A stretch of DNA of 64,000 bases from Mycolicibacterium sp. (GCF_016462945.1 NZ_JAEMSG010000001.1:37943-101942); one strand, 5' to 3'; positions 18,646 through 27,484 are shown, counted from the first letter of the stretch. Notes: generated by a model not told the origin, from the sequence alone. Numbers and translations are program-made.

Positions 18646-19836
18646 CTAGTCGTCGAGCAGGTCCCGCACCACGGCGTCTGCCAGCAGACGACCACGGTCG
18701 GTCAACCTCAATCGCTCGCCGCAGCGGATCAACGTTCCCTCGGCGATGGCCTGCGCGGCGCGGTCGGCTTCCGAATCGGTCAGCGCCGCAACGGCTAGCC
18801 CGCTGCCCAGTCGGATGCCGAGCATCACCTCCTCGAGGTGGCGGGTGTGGGCATCGAGGCGTTCGAATCCGGTTACCGCGATAGCGCCCCGATTGAGCTG
18901 TTCGGCATAAGCCCCGGGGTGCTTGATATTCCACCACCGCACGTCGCCCACAAACCCGTGCGCACCAGGGCCGGCACCCCACCACTGTCCACCATCCCAG
19001 TAACCCAGGTTGTGCCGGCACTCGCCGCCGGGACGGCTCCAGTTGGACACCTCGTACCATTGGAGCCCGGCCGCGGACAGCCTGCGGTCGATCAGGTCGT
19101 AGCGGCGCGCCATGACGTCGTCGTCGGGCCGGGGCAGCTCGCCTCGGCGCACCCGACGGGCCAGCGCGGTGCCGGCCTCAACGACCAGCGCGTAGGCCGA
19201 AACGTGGTCCACCCCGGCAGCCAACGCGGCGTCGACCGACGCCAGCAGATCGTCGTCGGACTCCCCCGGCGTGCCGTAAATGAGGTCGATGTTGACGTGG
19301 CCGAAGCCGGCGGCGGCTGCTTCGTGGGCCGCCGCGATCGCCCGACCCGGTGAATGGGTGCGGTCGAGGACGGCCAGCACCCGGGCCGACGACGACTGCA
19401 TGCCCAGTGAGACCCGGGTGTAGCCGGCTGCGCGGATACCGGCAAAGAACTCCGGCGAGGTGGACTCCGGGTTGGCCTCGGTGGTGATTTCGACGTCGGC
19501 GGCCAGCGGGAAATGATCCCGGACGGCGTCCAGCACCGCGGCCAGGCGCTCGGCCCCCAACAGTGATGGTGTGCCGCCACCGACGAAGACGGTGTCGACA
19601 CCGACCCCGCCTACCCGATCGGTGGCCAGCGCCAGTTCAGTTTTTAAGGCAGCCAGCCAGCTGTCGGGGGTGGCATCACCCAGTTCGTCGGCGGTGTAGG
19701 TATTGAAATCGCAGTACCCGCAGCGGGTGGCGCAGAAGGGCACATGAATGTAGATGCCGAACGCTGTGCCCGGGGTGAGGGTGAGCCCGGGCAGATCGGG
19801 CGCGGCGGCCGACCCGCGACGATCCAACATGCCCAT
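18646..19836 (-). CDS. hemW: Radical SAM heme chaperone HemW / HemN-like protein
   Basis: A 396-residue radical SAM protein. The cluster motif is CATRCGYCDFN (C-x3-C-x2-C, near residue 32-40) within YIHVPFC. TEANPES and the radical SAM barrel follow, and the C-terminal HemN domain includes EEVMLGIRLGSGL. The phenylalanine-type residue after the third Cys (CDF) and the short N-terminus are typical of HemW, which inserts heme, rather than of the oxygen-independent coproporphyrinogen oxidase HemN. The M. tuberculosis orthologue Rv2388c is annotated hemN. It lies directly beside hrcA. Confidence 0.9.
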   Translation of the reverse strand: MGMLDRRGSAAAPDLPGLTLTPGTAFGIYIHVPFCATRCGYCDFNTYTADELGDATPDSWLAALKTELALATDRVGGVGVDTVFVGGGTPSLLGAERLAAVLDAVRDHFPLAADVEITTEANPESTSPEFFAGIRAAGYTRVSLGMQSSSARVLAVLDRTHSPGRAIAAAHEAAAAGFGHVNIDLIYGTPGESDDDLLASVDAALAAGVDHVSAYALVVEAGTALARRVRRGELPRPDDDVMARRYDLIDRRLSAAGLQWYEVSNWSRPGGECRHNLGYWDGGQWWGAGPGAHGFVGDVRWWNIKHPGAYAEQLNRGAIAVTGFERLDAHTRHLEEVMLGIRLGSGLAVAALTDSEADRAAQAIAEGTLIRCGERLRLTDRGRLLADAVVRDLLDD

Positions 19837-19912
19837 CAGTGTCGCAGAACGCCACTTTCGCTCACCGCGAGCGCAAATCTGAGCCGGTTACGTCCAGCAA
19901 CGCCATCCATGG

Positions 19913-19918
19913 CAGAAT
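19913..19918 (+). promoter_or_regulatory. -10 hexamer of the leaderless nirA leader transcript
   Basis: CAGAAT precedes the leader-peptide ATG by exactly seven bases, the spacing at which mycobacterial transcripts begin with the A of the ATG. It matches four of the expected features of the TANNNT box (A2, A4, A5 and T6) but has C in place of T1. The same seven-base spacing occurs before the subI leader ORF. Confidence 0.55.
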
Positions 19919-19925
19919 CTCCCCC

Positions 19926-20021
19926 ATGCCTGCCCCCCAGACCACTCTGCGCAGTGTCGCGCTCGTGGCACGGCGGCATATCGACTTCAAGCGCGTGTGC
20001 AGCTGTTGTTGTCTGGCCTGA
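19926..20021 (+). CDS. Poly-cysteine leader peptide upstream of nirA
   Basis: This 31-codon ORF encodes a peptide that begins MPAPQTTLRSVALVARR and ends RVCSCCCLA, with four Cys codons in the last seven sense codons. It lies 108 bases before nirA, on the same strand, and its ATG is seven bases behind a -10 hexamer, so the mRNA is probably leaderless. In M. smegmatis such poly-cysteine short ORFs are cysteine-responsive attenuators of sulfur genes: ribosomes that stall at the Cys codons free the ribosome binding site of the next gene. The peptide itself may have no function. It is too short for routine annotation. Confidence 0.85.
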   Translation: MPAPQTTLRSVALVARRHIDFKRVCSCCCLA

Positions 20022-20124
20022 CGCCGTAGCCCGCCCACCAGAACTTCAGCTGGCCGCCGGATCTGCGCCGCCGGAGCCCCACCGGTGATGTCGCATTGTC
20101 CAACGCCCTGACCACAGGAGCACA
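19996..20124 (+). promoter_or_regulatory. Predicted pairing of the Cys-codon tract with the nirA ribosome binding site
   Basis: TGTGCAGCTGT (19996-20006, inside the Cys codons) is complementary to ACAGGAGCACA (20114-20124, the nirA ribosome binding site). Five pairs and four pairs flank a two-base internal mismatch, and a G-U pair can extend the first helix. With Cys available, ribosomes clear the tract and this helix could hide AGGAG (20116-20120). With ribosomes stalled on the Cys codons the site would be free. A direct repeat GCCGCCGGA lies between the two arms. The pairing was found by eye and no folding energy was calculated. Confidence 0.55.
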
Positions 20125-20129
20125 TTCGC

Positions 20130-21794
20130 ATGACTCAGCCCCCCGGCAAGACCCGCAGCGAAGGTCAGTGGGCGCTCGGCGACACCGAACCGCTCAACGC
20201 CAATGAACAGACCAAGAAAGACGATGACCCGCTGAACGTTCGGGCGCGCATCGAGACAACCTACGCGCGCGACGGATTCGACAGCATCGACAAAATCGAC
20301 CTGCGCGGCCGGTTCCGCTGGTGGGGCCTCTACACCCAGCGCGTGCAGGGGTACGACGGCACCTTCACCGGTGATGAGAATATCGACCTGCTCGAAGCGC
20401 CGTACTTCATGCTGCGGGTACGTAGCGACGGCGGGGCGTTGACCGCGGCGGCGCTGCGCGCATTGGGCACGATCTCGACCGAATTCGCGCGCGACACCGC
20501 TGATATCTCCGATCGGCAGAACGTGCAGTACCACTGGATCCGAGTCGAGGACATGCCCGAGATCTGGAATCGGCTCGACGCCGTCGGCCTGGACACCACT
20601 GAAGCATGCGGTGACTGCCCACGTGTGGTACTCGGCTCCCCGTTGGCCGGCGAGTCGCTCGACGAGGTGCTCGACGCCACCCCGGCGATCGACGAGATCG
20701 TGCGCCGGTATGTCGGAAAGCCGGAGTACTCGAACCTGCCCCGCAAGTTCAAAACCGCTATCAGCGGATTGCAGGACGTTGTGCACGAGGTCAATGACGT
20801 CGCCTTCATCGGGGTGAACCATCCCGAGCACGGCCCCGGCCTGGATCTGTGGGTCGGCGGCGGGTTGTCCACCAACCCGATGCTCGCTCAGCGCCTCGGC
20901 GCCTGGGTGCCACTCGACGAGGTGCCCGACGTCTGGGAAGCGGTGGTCAGCGTCTTCCGGGATTACGGCTATCGACGACTGCGCGCCAAGGCACGGCTGA
21001 AGTTCCTCATCAAGGACTGGGGTGTGGAGAAGTTCCGTGAGGTTCTCGAGAGCGAGTATCTCGGTCGACGATTGATCGACGGGCCCGCCCCGGAGCCGGC
21101 CGTCCACCCGATCGACCACGTCGGGGTACAGCGACTCCGCAACGGTCTCAACGCCGTTGGCGTGGCGCCGATCGCGGGCCGGGTCTCCGGAACGATTCTG
21201 ACCAAGGTCGCCGACCTCGCCGAACAGGCCGGCTCAGACCGCATCCGATTCACGCCGTACCAGAAGCTGGTGATCCTCGACGTGCCCGATGACCGGCTCG
21301 ATGAGCTCGTAGCGGGCCTGGATGCACTGGGGCTGCCGGCAACACCGTCACGGTGGCGGCGCAATCTCATGGCCTGCAGCGGAATCGAGTTCTGCAAGTT
21401 GTCGTTCGCTGAAACCCGGACGCGGGCGCAGGTTCTGGTGCCCGAGCTTGAGCGGCGGCTGGCTGACCTCAATGCCGGACTCGACGTTCCGATCACCGTC
21501 AACCTCAACGGCTGCCCGAATTCGTGTGCCCGGATCCAGATCGCCGATATCGGATTCAAGGGCCAGGTCGTCGAGGACGGCGACGGCGGAAGCACCGAGG
21601 GATTCCAGGTGCATCTGGGCGGCAGTCTGGGTCTGGACAGTAATTTCGGCCGAAAGCTGCGGCAGCACAAAGTCACCGGAGCTGAGGTGGGCGACTACAT
21701 CGAGCGAGTGGTTCGCAATTTCAACGATCAGCATGAGCCCGGCGAGCGTTTTGCCCAGTGGGCGCTGCGCGCGAACGAGGAAGATCTTCGATGA
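20130..21794 (+). CDS. nirA: Ferredoxin-dependent sulfite reductase NirA (SirA)
   Basis: A 554-residue siroheme/[4Fe-4S] enzyme that reduces sulfite to sulfide with six electrons from ferredoxin. The cluster and siroheme ligands are Cys416, Cys422, Cys462 and Cys466 (CSGIEFC, CPNSC). Tyr68 (WWGLYTQ) and Cys160 (TTEACGDC) correspond to the covalently linked Tyr69-Cys161 of the M. tuberculosis enzyme, which marks it as a sulfite rather than nitrite reductase despite the name. An AGGAG site lies nine bases before the ATG. It is the first full gene after the poly-Cys leader and overlaps cysH (ATGA). Confidence 0.97.
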   Translation: MTQPPGKTRSEGQWALGDTEPLNANEQTKKDDDPLNVRARIETTYARDGFDSIDKIDLRGRFRWWGLYTQRVQGYDGTFTGDENIDLLEAPYFMLRVRSDGGALTAAALRALGTISTEFARDTADISDRQNVQYHWIRVEDMPEIWNRLDAVGLDTTEACGDCPRVVLGSPLAGESLDEVLDATPAIDEIVRRYVGKPEYSNLPRKFKTAISGLQDVVHEVNDVAFIGVNHPEHGPGLDLWVGGGLSTNPMLAQRLGAWVPLDEVPDVWEAVVSVFRDYGYRRLRAKARLKFLIKDWGVEKFREVLESEYLGRRLIDGPAPEPAVHPIDHVGVQRLRNGLNAVGVAPIAGRVSGTILTKVADLAEQAGSDRIRFTPYQKLVILDVPDDRLDELVAGLDALGLPATPSRWRRNLMACSGIEFCKLSFAETRTRAQVLVPELERRLADLNAGLDVPITVNLNGCPNSCARIQIADIGFKGQVVEDGDGGSTEGFQVHLGGSLGLDSNFGRKLRQHKVTGAEVGDYIERVVRNFNDQHEPGERFAQWALRANEEDLR

Positions 21795-22492
21795 ACGCAA
21801 CGATGACCGAAGACGACCTGCGCGCATTGGCCATCCGCGGCGCCGCCGATCTTGACGGCGCCACCGCCGCGGAATTACTGGCTTGGACCGACACTCATTT
21901 CGCAGGCCGCTATGTCGTGGCAGCCAATATGCAGGATGCGGTACTGATCGACCTCGCCGCTAAGGTCCGCCCCGGCGTGGACGTGCTATTCCTCGACACC
22001 GGGTACCACTTCGCCGAAACCATCGGCACTCGCGACGCAGTCGAGTCTGTCTACGGCGTGAACATCGTCAACGTCACGCCTGAGTACACGGTCGCCGAAC
22101 AGGACCGATTACTGGGCAGGGATCTGTTCGCACGCGACCCGGAACGGTGCTGTCGGCTGCGCAAGGTCGAACCACTGGGCAGGGCGTTAGGTAAGTATTC
22201 AGCATGGGTCACCGGCATCCGCAGGGTCGACTCGCTCACCCGGGCTGATTCCCCACTCATCTCCTTTGACGAGGGCTTCAAGCTGGTCAAGGTCAACCCA
22301 CTGGCGGCCTGGACCGACGATGATATGCACGCCTACATGGAAACCCACCGCGTCTTGCTGAATCCCCTTGTTGACGAAGGCTATCCGTCGATCGGTTGCG
22401 AGCCCTGCACCGCGAAACCGGCCGCGGGCGCTGACCCGCGCAGCGGTCGCTGGCAGGGTCTGGACAAGACCGAATGCGGGTTGCACCTCTGA
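21791..22492 (+). CDS. cysH: Adenylyl-sulfate (APS) reductase CysH
   Basis: A 233-residue enzyme reducing adenylyl sulfate to sulfite with thioredoxin. The [4Fe-4S] ligands Cys120, Cys121 (ERCCRLRKV), Cys203 and Cys206 (GCEPC) show that it uses APS rather than PAPS. The catalytic Cys229 lies in ECGLH at the C-terminus. LDTGYHFAET is the nucleotide-binding motif. The ATG at 21791 overlaps the nirA stop. The product feeds sulfite directly to NirA. Confidence 0.96.
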   Translation: MNATMTEDDLRALAIRGAADLDGATAAELLAWTDTHFAGRYVVAANMQDAVLIDLAAKVRPGVDVLFLDTGYHFAETIGTRDAVESVYGVNIVNVTPEYTVAEQDRLLGRDLFARDPERCCRLRKVEPLGRALGKYSAWVTGIRRVDSLTRADSPLISFDEGFKLVKVNPLAAWTDDDMHAYMETHRVLLNPLVDEGYPSIGCEPCTAKPAAGADPRSGRWQGLDKTECGLHL

Positions 22493-23202
22493 TGATCATG
22501 CCCATGGTGCTCACCGCGCACGGCAGCGTCGATCCGCGTTCAGCGGCCACTACACACGCGGTGGCCGACCAAATCCGACGGCTTCGGCCGGGTTTGGACG
22601 TGCGGGTGGCTTTCTGCGAAAAGAGCACACCGAATCTGCGGGACGTGCTCAACGGGCTCGACGGTCCGGGGGTCGTCACGCCACTGCTGCTGGCCAGCGC
22701 CTACCACGCCCGCGTCGACATCCCGGCCATCATCTCCGACACCGGCGCTGATGTTCTTCAAGCCGACACCCTCGGCGAGGATCCACACCTGATCGCAGTG
22801 CTCAGGCATCGGCTGAGTGAACTGCACGTCGAACACCGGAACGCCGACACCGGCGTGCTGGTCGTGGCAGTCGGGTCCTCGCATACCGAAGCCAATACCG
22901 GCACCGCCACCGTCGCCGAAGCACTGGCTCACGGAAGCAGTTGGGCCGGCGTCCGCATCGCCTATGCCACCGGCCCACAACCGTCGGTTGACGAAGGCAT
23001 CGAGGAACTCCGACTGCTCGGCGCAAAACGGATTGCCCTGGCACCCTGGTTCATCGCCCCCGGACGCATCACCGACCGGGTGGCCGCGATCGCATCAGCG
23101 GCCGGCATCCCGATGGCTGAAACTCTCGGCGCGCACCCTCTGGTCGCGACAACGGTGCTCGACCGCTTCGATCAGGCGATCACCCAGCGTCTCGCGGCTT
23201 AG
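22492..23202 (+). CDS. che1: Sirohydrochlorin ferrochelatase-like protein (CbiX/SirB, Che1)
   Basis: A 236-residue CbiX-type chelatase with two repeats, each with a metal-binding His. The first repeat has LTAHGSVDPRS and LLASAYHARVDIP; the second has VAVGSSHTEAN and APWFIAPGRITDR. It is likely to insert iron into sirohydrochlorin to make the siroheme used by NirA, which explains its place as third gene of the operon (Rv2393 in M. tuberculosis). The start shares its A with the cysH stop (TGATG). ATGs two and four codons later are possible. Confidence 0.92.
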   Translation: MIMPMVLTAHGSVDPRSAATTHAVADQIRRLRPGLDVRVAFCEKSTPNLRDVLNGLDGPGVVTPLLLASAYHARVDIPAIISDTGADVLQADTLGEDPHLIAVLRHRLSELHVEHRNADTGVLVVAVGSSHTEANTGTATVAEALAHGSSWAGVRIAYATGPQPSVDEGIEELRLLGAKRIALAPWFIAPGRITDRVAAIASAAGIPMAETLGAHPLVATTVLDRFDQAITQRLAA

Positions 23203-23203
23203 C

Positions 23204-23584
23204 TCAGCCCGGCGCGCCGTTAGCGCCATCGGCACCGTTAGCGCCATCGGCGCCATCGGCGCCATCGGCACCATCGGCGCCGGCGACTCCGCCAAGACCA
23301 CCCTGACCACCCTGACCACCCTGACCGCCCTGACCACCCTGACCGCCTTGACCACCCTGACCGCCTTGACCACCCAGGCCGCCGTTGCCACCCTGACCGC
23401 CATTGCCACCTGTCATCGTCTGCTCCTGCGTTGTTGTTGGTGCGCTTGAGGCCTCAGACGGGGTGACCGAAACCACCTCCGGTCCCGTTGCCACGGTGCG
23501 GGTGCAACCGCCGGTCGCGGCAACCGCGACGGCGAGCGCACAGGCGCCGAGCAACAGCCGATTCACAGATTCGCCTGCATTCAT
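23204..23584 (-). CDS. Collagen-like Gly-X-Y repeat lipoprotein
   Basis: A 126-residue product. The ATG at 23584 follows GAAGGAGA and gives a signal peptide (MNAGESVNRLLLGACALAV...) ending at ATGGC, a weak lipobox with Cys27. After a 32-residue Ser/Thr/Pro linker (SVTPSEASSAPTTTQEQ) the rest is Gly-X-Y: eight consecutive GGQ triplets within a GGX block, then GAD/GAN triplets to the end (NGADGANGAPG). Such triplet repeats occur in bacterial collagen-like surface proteins and in PGRS proteins. It is transcribed away from che1, in the gap between the two sulfur operons. In M. tuberculosis the glycine-rich PE_PGRS41 (aprC) lies in the equivalent gap, but on the other strand and not evidently related. 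Confidence 0.75.
   Translation of the reverse strand: MNAGESVNRLLLGACALAVAVAATGGCTRTVATGPEVVSVTPSEASSAPTTTQEQTMTGGNGGQGGNGGLGGQGGQGGQGGQGGQGGQGGQGGQGGLGGVAGADGADGADGADGANGADGANGAPG
23207..23410 (-). repeat. Tandem 9-bp repeats encoding GGQ and GAD triplets
   Basis: Two adjacent 9-bp tandem arrays lie inside the lipoprotein gene. On the plus strand one is built on GCCATCGGC and the other on ACCACCCTG or ACCGCCCTG. Unit length is a multiple of three, so copy-number change by slippage would alter protein length without breaking the frame. Confidence 0.85.
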
Positions 23585-23607
23585 ACCGGTCTCCTTCACG
23601 TGATAGG

Positions 23608-24633
23608 TCAAACACTACCGACGCTTTGCTCCATGCCGGAGATTGGCGGGATTCTGGTCGCCCGTACGTAGACGGTATCGCCATCCTTCAGCGCCAGTGC
23701 CTCGGCATCACCGCGGGTGATCTGTGCCACGAACGGTGCGCCGGTGGTGGCACTGATCAGTTCGACCCGCACTTCGAACCCGAGATAGACCACCCGATCG
23801 ATGGTGGCCCGGATGACGCCGGTGCTCTCGGCGGTCCCGTCACCAGCCGCAATCGCCATCTCAGGGGTCCGGCCAACCCGGATATCGTGCGGGCGCACCA
23901 GAATTCCGTTGAGCGAGGAGACCGTGCCCAGAAACGACATCACGAACGAATTGGCGGGGCTGTCATAGACCTCCGCCGGCGTCCCCACCTGTTCGATGCG
24001 CCCCTTGTTGAGAACCGCGATCCGGTCGGCCACGTCCAATGCCTCAGCCTGATCGTGAGTGACGAGCACCGTGGTGACGTGCACCTCGTCGTGCAACCGT
24101 CGCAACCATGCCCGCAGATCCTCCCGAACCTTGGCATCGAGGGCACCGAACGGCTCATCCAGCAACAGCACCTGCGGATCAACCGCCAACGCACGCGCCA
24201 GTGCCATCCGTTGGCGCTGACCGCCGGATAGCTGGTTGGGATATCGCGTCTGAAATCCGGCCAGGCCTACTACTTCGAGCAGATTGTCCACCTTGTCCTT
24301 GATCTCGGCCTTAGGCAGCTTGCGAATCTTGAGCCCGAACGCGACGTTGTCTCGCACGGTGAGATGTTTGAACGCGGCGTAGTGCTGGAAGACGAACCCG
24401 ATTCCGCGTCGCTGCGGCGGCACTCCTGTGACATCGCGGCCGTTGATCGTGATGGTGCCGCTGTCCGGGGTATCCAGGCCGGCAATAGCGCGCAGCAGAG
24501 TCGATTTTCCCGAACCACTCGGCCCGAGCAGGGCGGTCAGCGACCCCGCGGGAACCACGAAGTCGACATTGTCCAAGGCATTGAAGTCGCCGTAGCGTTT
24601 GTTGGCACCGATCACGGTGATCGCGTTCGTCAT
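23608..24633 (-). CDS. cysA: Sulfate/thiosulfate ABC transporter ATPase CysA
   Basis: A 341-residue ABC ATPase with Walker [12 protein letters not shown], signature [10 protein letters not shown], Walker [13 protein letters not shown] and the switch His in [10 protein letters not shown]. The C-terminal TOBE-like extension runs from about residue 240. It powers sulfate import through CysT-CysW and SubI. It is the last gene of the subI-cysT-cysW-cysA operon, 16 bases after cysW. Confidence 0.96.
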   Translation of the reverse strand: MTNAITVIGANKRYGDFNALDNVDFVVPAGSLTALLGPSGSGKSTLLRAIAGLDTPDSGTITINGRDVTGVPPQRRGIGFVFQHYAAFKHLTVRDNVAFGLKIRKLPKAEIKDKVDNLLEVVGLAGFQTRYPNQLSGGQRQRMALARALAVDPQVLLLDEPFGALDAKVREDLRAWLRRLHDEVHVTTVLVTHDQAEALDVADRIAVLNKGRIEQVGTPAEVYDSPANSFVMSFLGTVSSLNGILVRPHDIRVGRTPEMAIAAGDGTAESTGVIRATIDRVVYLGFEVRVELISATTGAPFVAQITRGDAEALALKDGDTVYVRATRIPPISGMEQSVGSV

Positions 24634-24649
24634 GAAATCGTGCTCCTCG

Positions 24650-25459
24650 TCAACCCACTCGGGCCCGGCGCGCGTCCAGTACCACCTGGACGACCAAGAC
24701 CAGCACGGCGACCATCATGAGCAGCGTCGAAATGGCGTAGGCACCGTACTCGGCACCCCGGTTGTAGCGGTCAGAAACCAGCAACGTCAAAGTCTGTGAT
24801 GCCCCCGGCAGGTTGGAGGACACCATGATCACTGCGCCGTACTCGCCCAGTGTCCGGGCGACCGTCAGCACGATGCCGTAGGTAAGCCCCCACCGAATCG
24901 ACGGCAGGGTGATCTTCCAGAATGTCTGCCACCAACTGGATCCCAATGTGGCGGCCGCCTCTTCCTGATCGGTACCCAGTTCATGCAACACCGGCTCGAC
25001 CTCGCGGATCACGAAGGGCACGGTCACGAAGATACTCGCCAGGACGATCCCGGGGAAACCAAAGATGATCTTGAAACCCAGGCCGTTCTCGACGATCCCG
25101 AGCAGTCCGGCAGTACCCCACAACAGGATCAGTGCCACACCCACCACAACGGGCGAAACGGCGAACGGCAGGTCAATGAGGGCTTGCAGAAACGCCTTAC
25201 CTCTAAAACGCTTGCGTGCCAACAGCAATGCCGTCGGAACACCGAATACGACGTTGAGCGGAACCACGATCGCGACGACCAACAGCGAAAGCTGAAGCGC
25301 CGAAACTGCGGCCGGGGTGGAGATCGACGCGAAGAACGCACCAGGGCCCGGTGCGAACGTCCGCCACACGATCAGCCCGACCGGAACGACCACCAGCACC
25401 AGAACATAGGCCAACGCCAGATAACGGGTAAGGAAACGCGTCAACGGCGACAGAATCAT
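24650..25459 (-). CDS. cysW: Sulfate ABC transporter permease CysW
   Basis: A 269-residue permease with about six membrane segments. The cytoplasmic EAA loop [21 protein letters not shown], given here as two parts ([14 protein letters not shown] and [12 protein letters not shown]), contacts CysA. The start overlaps the cysT stop (ATGA). It forms the membrane channel with CysT. Confidence 0.95.
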   Translation of the reverse strand: MILSPLTRFLTRYLALAYVLVLVVVPVGLIVWRTFAPGPGAFFASISTPAAVSALQLSLLVVAIVVPLNVVFGVPTALLLARKRFRGKAFLQALIDLPFAVSPVVVGVALILLWGTAGLLGIVENGLGFKIIFGFPGIVLASIFVTVPFVIREVEPVLHELGTDQEEAAATLGSSWWQTFWKITLPSIRWGLTYGIVLTVARTLGEYGAVIMVSSNLPGASQTLTLLVSDRYNRGAEYGAYAISTLLMMVAVLVLVVQVVLDARRARVG

Positions 25460-26325
25460 GCAGCCAACTCCTGACGCCTACTTGCTCGGGAACCAAGGGT
25501 TCGTAAAACGAGCAGTACCAGGAACGAGACCGTAAGCAGCACAATGGAAACCGCCGCGGCACCAGTGCGATCATCGTTCTCGATCAAGGTGCGAATCCAC
25601 TGCGAGGACACCTCGGTCTCGCCAGGGATCGCTCCTCCGATCAGAACCACTGAGCCGAATTCGCCGATCGCTCGCGCGAATGCCAGCCCTGCGCCGGACA
25701 GCAGCGAGGGCATCAACGCCGGCAGCACCACCCGGCTGAAGATCACCGGGTTGCTGGCTCCCAACGATGCCGCCGCCTCCTCGACTTCGCGATCAAGTTC
25801 CAGCAGTACCGGCTGCACCGAGCGGACGACGAAGGGCAGCGTGACAAATAACAGTGCCACGCCCACGCCCCACCTAGTGTGCTGCAGTTGGAGATTCACC
25901 GGACTGCTGGGTCCGTAGAGTGCCAGCATCACCAGGCTCGCGACAATGGTGGGTAGCGCGAAAGGTAGGTCAATTACCGAGTCAACGAGGCGTTTGCCAA
26001 CAAACTCGTCACGGGTCAGTACCCAGGCGACTAGCAGACCGAACACCGCGTTGACCACCGTGACGCCGACCGCAACTGTCAGCGTCACCCGAAAGGACTC
26101 CAGTGCCGCGGGCGAGGTGATTGCGGCCCAGAAAGCACCCCAACCGCCCTTGGCCGACTGCCACACGATCGCCGACAACGGCAGCAGGACGATCACACTC
26201 AGCCAGATCGATGCAGCACCGGCGAGGACGGGCGTCGAGTGGTCCCGACGGGCCCCGACACCGGACGGCCGGCCCGAGTTGTCATTCTCGGGCCGGACCG
26301 TCGCGGTGTGAGGGGCTGCCGTCAT
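25456..26325 (-). CDS. cysT: Sulfate ABC transporter permease CysT (CysU)
   Basis: A 289-residue permease with six membrane segments and the EAA loop EEAAASLGASNPVIFSRVV. The ATG at 26325 was chosen because it overlaps the subI stop (ATGA); in-frame sequence upstream belongs to subI. The N-terminal 30 residues are hydrophilic and cytoplasmic. It partners CysW. Confidence 0.95.
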   Translation of the reverse strand: MTAAPHTATVRPENDNSGRPSGVGARRDHSTPVLAGAASIWLSVIVLLPLSAIVWQSAKGGWGAFWAAITSPAALESFRVTLTVAVGVTVVNAVFGLLVAWVLTRDEFVGKRLVDSVIDLPFALPTIVASLVMLALYGPSSPVNLQLQHTRWGVGVALLFVTLPFVVRSVQPVLLELDREVEEAAASLGASNPVIFSRVVLPALMPSLLSGAGLAFARAIGEFGSVVLIGGAIPGETEVSSQWIRTLIENDDRTGAAAVSIVLLTVSFLVLLVLRTLGSRASRRQELAA

Positions 26326-27374
26326 CCGGTGGCTTTCTTGTAAATGGTGGTGATGGTGCCATTCTCCTTGTCGAACAGTGCCGAATCCACTGTCGTCCAA
26401 CCGCCGAGGTCGGCGATGGTCCACAGCTTCTGCGGAGCCGGGAAATCACTGGCGAAATCCGCCGCCACCGCCGGATCCACCGGCCGGAAACCGGCCTGCG
26501 CCCAGATTTTCTGACCCTCCGGCGTGAACAGGAAATTCTTCAGCGCGCCCGCCTTGTCGGGGTGGGTACCGGTGGTGACCAGGGCCACCGGGTGGTCGAT
26601 CTTGAAGGTCTGCGGCGGATTGATGTGTTCCACGCTCACGTTCCCTTTTTCGGCACCCTGACGTTCTATGTAGATGGCCTCGTTCTCGTAACTGATCAGA
26701 ACGTCACCGGTGCCCTGGAGGAAGACATCCGTTGCCTCACGCCCGGAACCAGGCCGGGTCTTGACGTGGTCGGTGACCAGCCGGGTGATGTAGTCGAGTC
26801 CGGGCTGCGGATCCTTGCCACCGTCGCTCTTGACGGCATACGGCGCCAGCAGGTTCCACTTGGCCGACCCCGAACTCAGCGGGCTGGGGGTGACCACCTC
26901 GACTCCCGGCGCAAGCAGGTCGTCCCAGTCCCTAATGTTCTTCGGGTTGCCCTTGCGGACCACCAGGGAGACCACCGAGCCGAACGGGATGCCCCTGGTG
27001 ACATCGGCGTTCCAGTCGGCCGCGACCTTGCCGGCCTTGACCAGCCGGGTGACATCCGGTTCGACCGAGAAGTTCACGATATCGGCGGGCTTGCCGTCGG
27101 CGACGGCGCGGGACTGATCCCCGGACGCCCCGTAGGACGTCGTCACCTCGACACCCTTGCCCTCGGGAGTCGCGACGAAGGCGGGGATGATCTTGCTCCA
27201 CCCCGGTTCCGGAACGGCATAGGCCACCAGGGTCAGTGTGGTGTCGGCCTTGGGCGCATCACCGCCACCGACGACGTCACTGGATCCGCCGCCGCAGGCG
27301 GCGAGCACGGTGGTGGCGGTTGCCAGTGCTGCGGCACCTCGAAACTTGCGCAGAACCCGCGAAAGCGTGGTCAC
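26322..27374 (-). CDS. subI: Sulfate-binding lipoprotein SubI
   Basis: A 350-residue extracytoplasmic solute-binding protein. It has a lipoprotein signal peptide with lipobox VLAAC (Cys near residue 27). The sulfate-binding fold is marked by TTSYGASGDQSRAVADG, ADIVNFSVEPD and GTGDVLISYENEA. It starts at GTG, six bases after AAAGG. It delivers sulfate to CysT-CysW-CysA. The poly-Cys leader ORF 110 bases upstream suggests cysteine-dependent control. Confidence 0.96.
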   Translation of the reverse strand: MTTLSRVLRKFRGAAALATATTVLAACGGGSSDVVGGGDAPKADTTLTLVAYAVPEPGWSKIIPAFVATPEGKGVEVTTSYGASGDQSRAVADGKPADIVNFSVEPDVTRLVKAGKVAADWNADVTRGIPFGSVVSLVVRKGNPKNIRDWDDLLAPGVEVVTPSPLSSGSAKWNLLAPYAVKSDGGKDPQPGLDYITRLVTDHVKTRPGSGREATDVFLQGTGDVLISYENEAIYIERQGAEKGNVSVEHINPPQTFKIDHPVALVTTGTHPDKAGALKNFLFTPEGQKIWAQAGFRPVDPAVAADFASDFPAPQKLWTIADLGGWTTVDSALFDKENGTITTIYKKATG

Positions 27375-27484
27375 GAACAGCCTTTCTCATCGTCGGTTCT
27401 TATCGGGCTCAAAGATCCGCCCCGACGGAGAAATAGTTTCCAGGCACAGTTCTCACCAACACCAGACCGCAGGGCAGCAGAGGG

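Noticed and set aside
23207..23410. Possible CRISPR-like array
   Set aside because: The units are 9 bp, in frame and coding for Gly-X-Y triplets, with no spacers of unique sequence.
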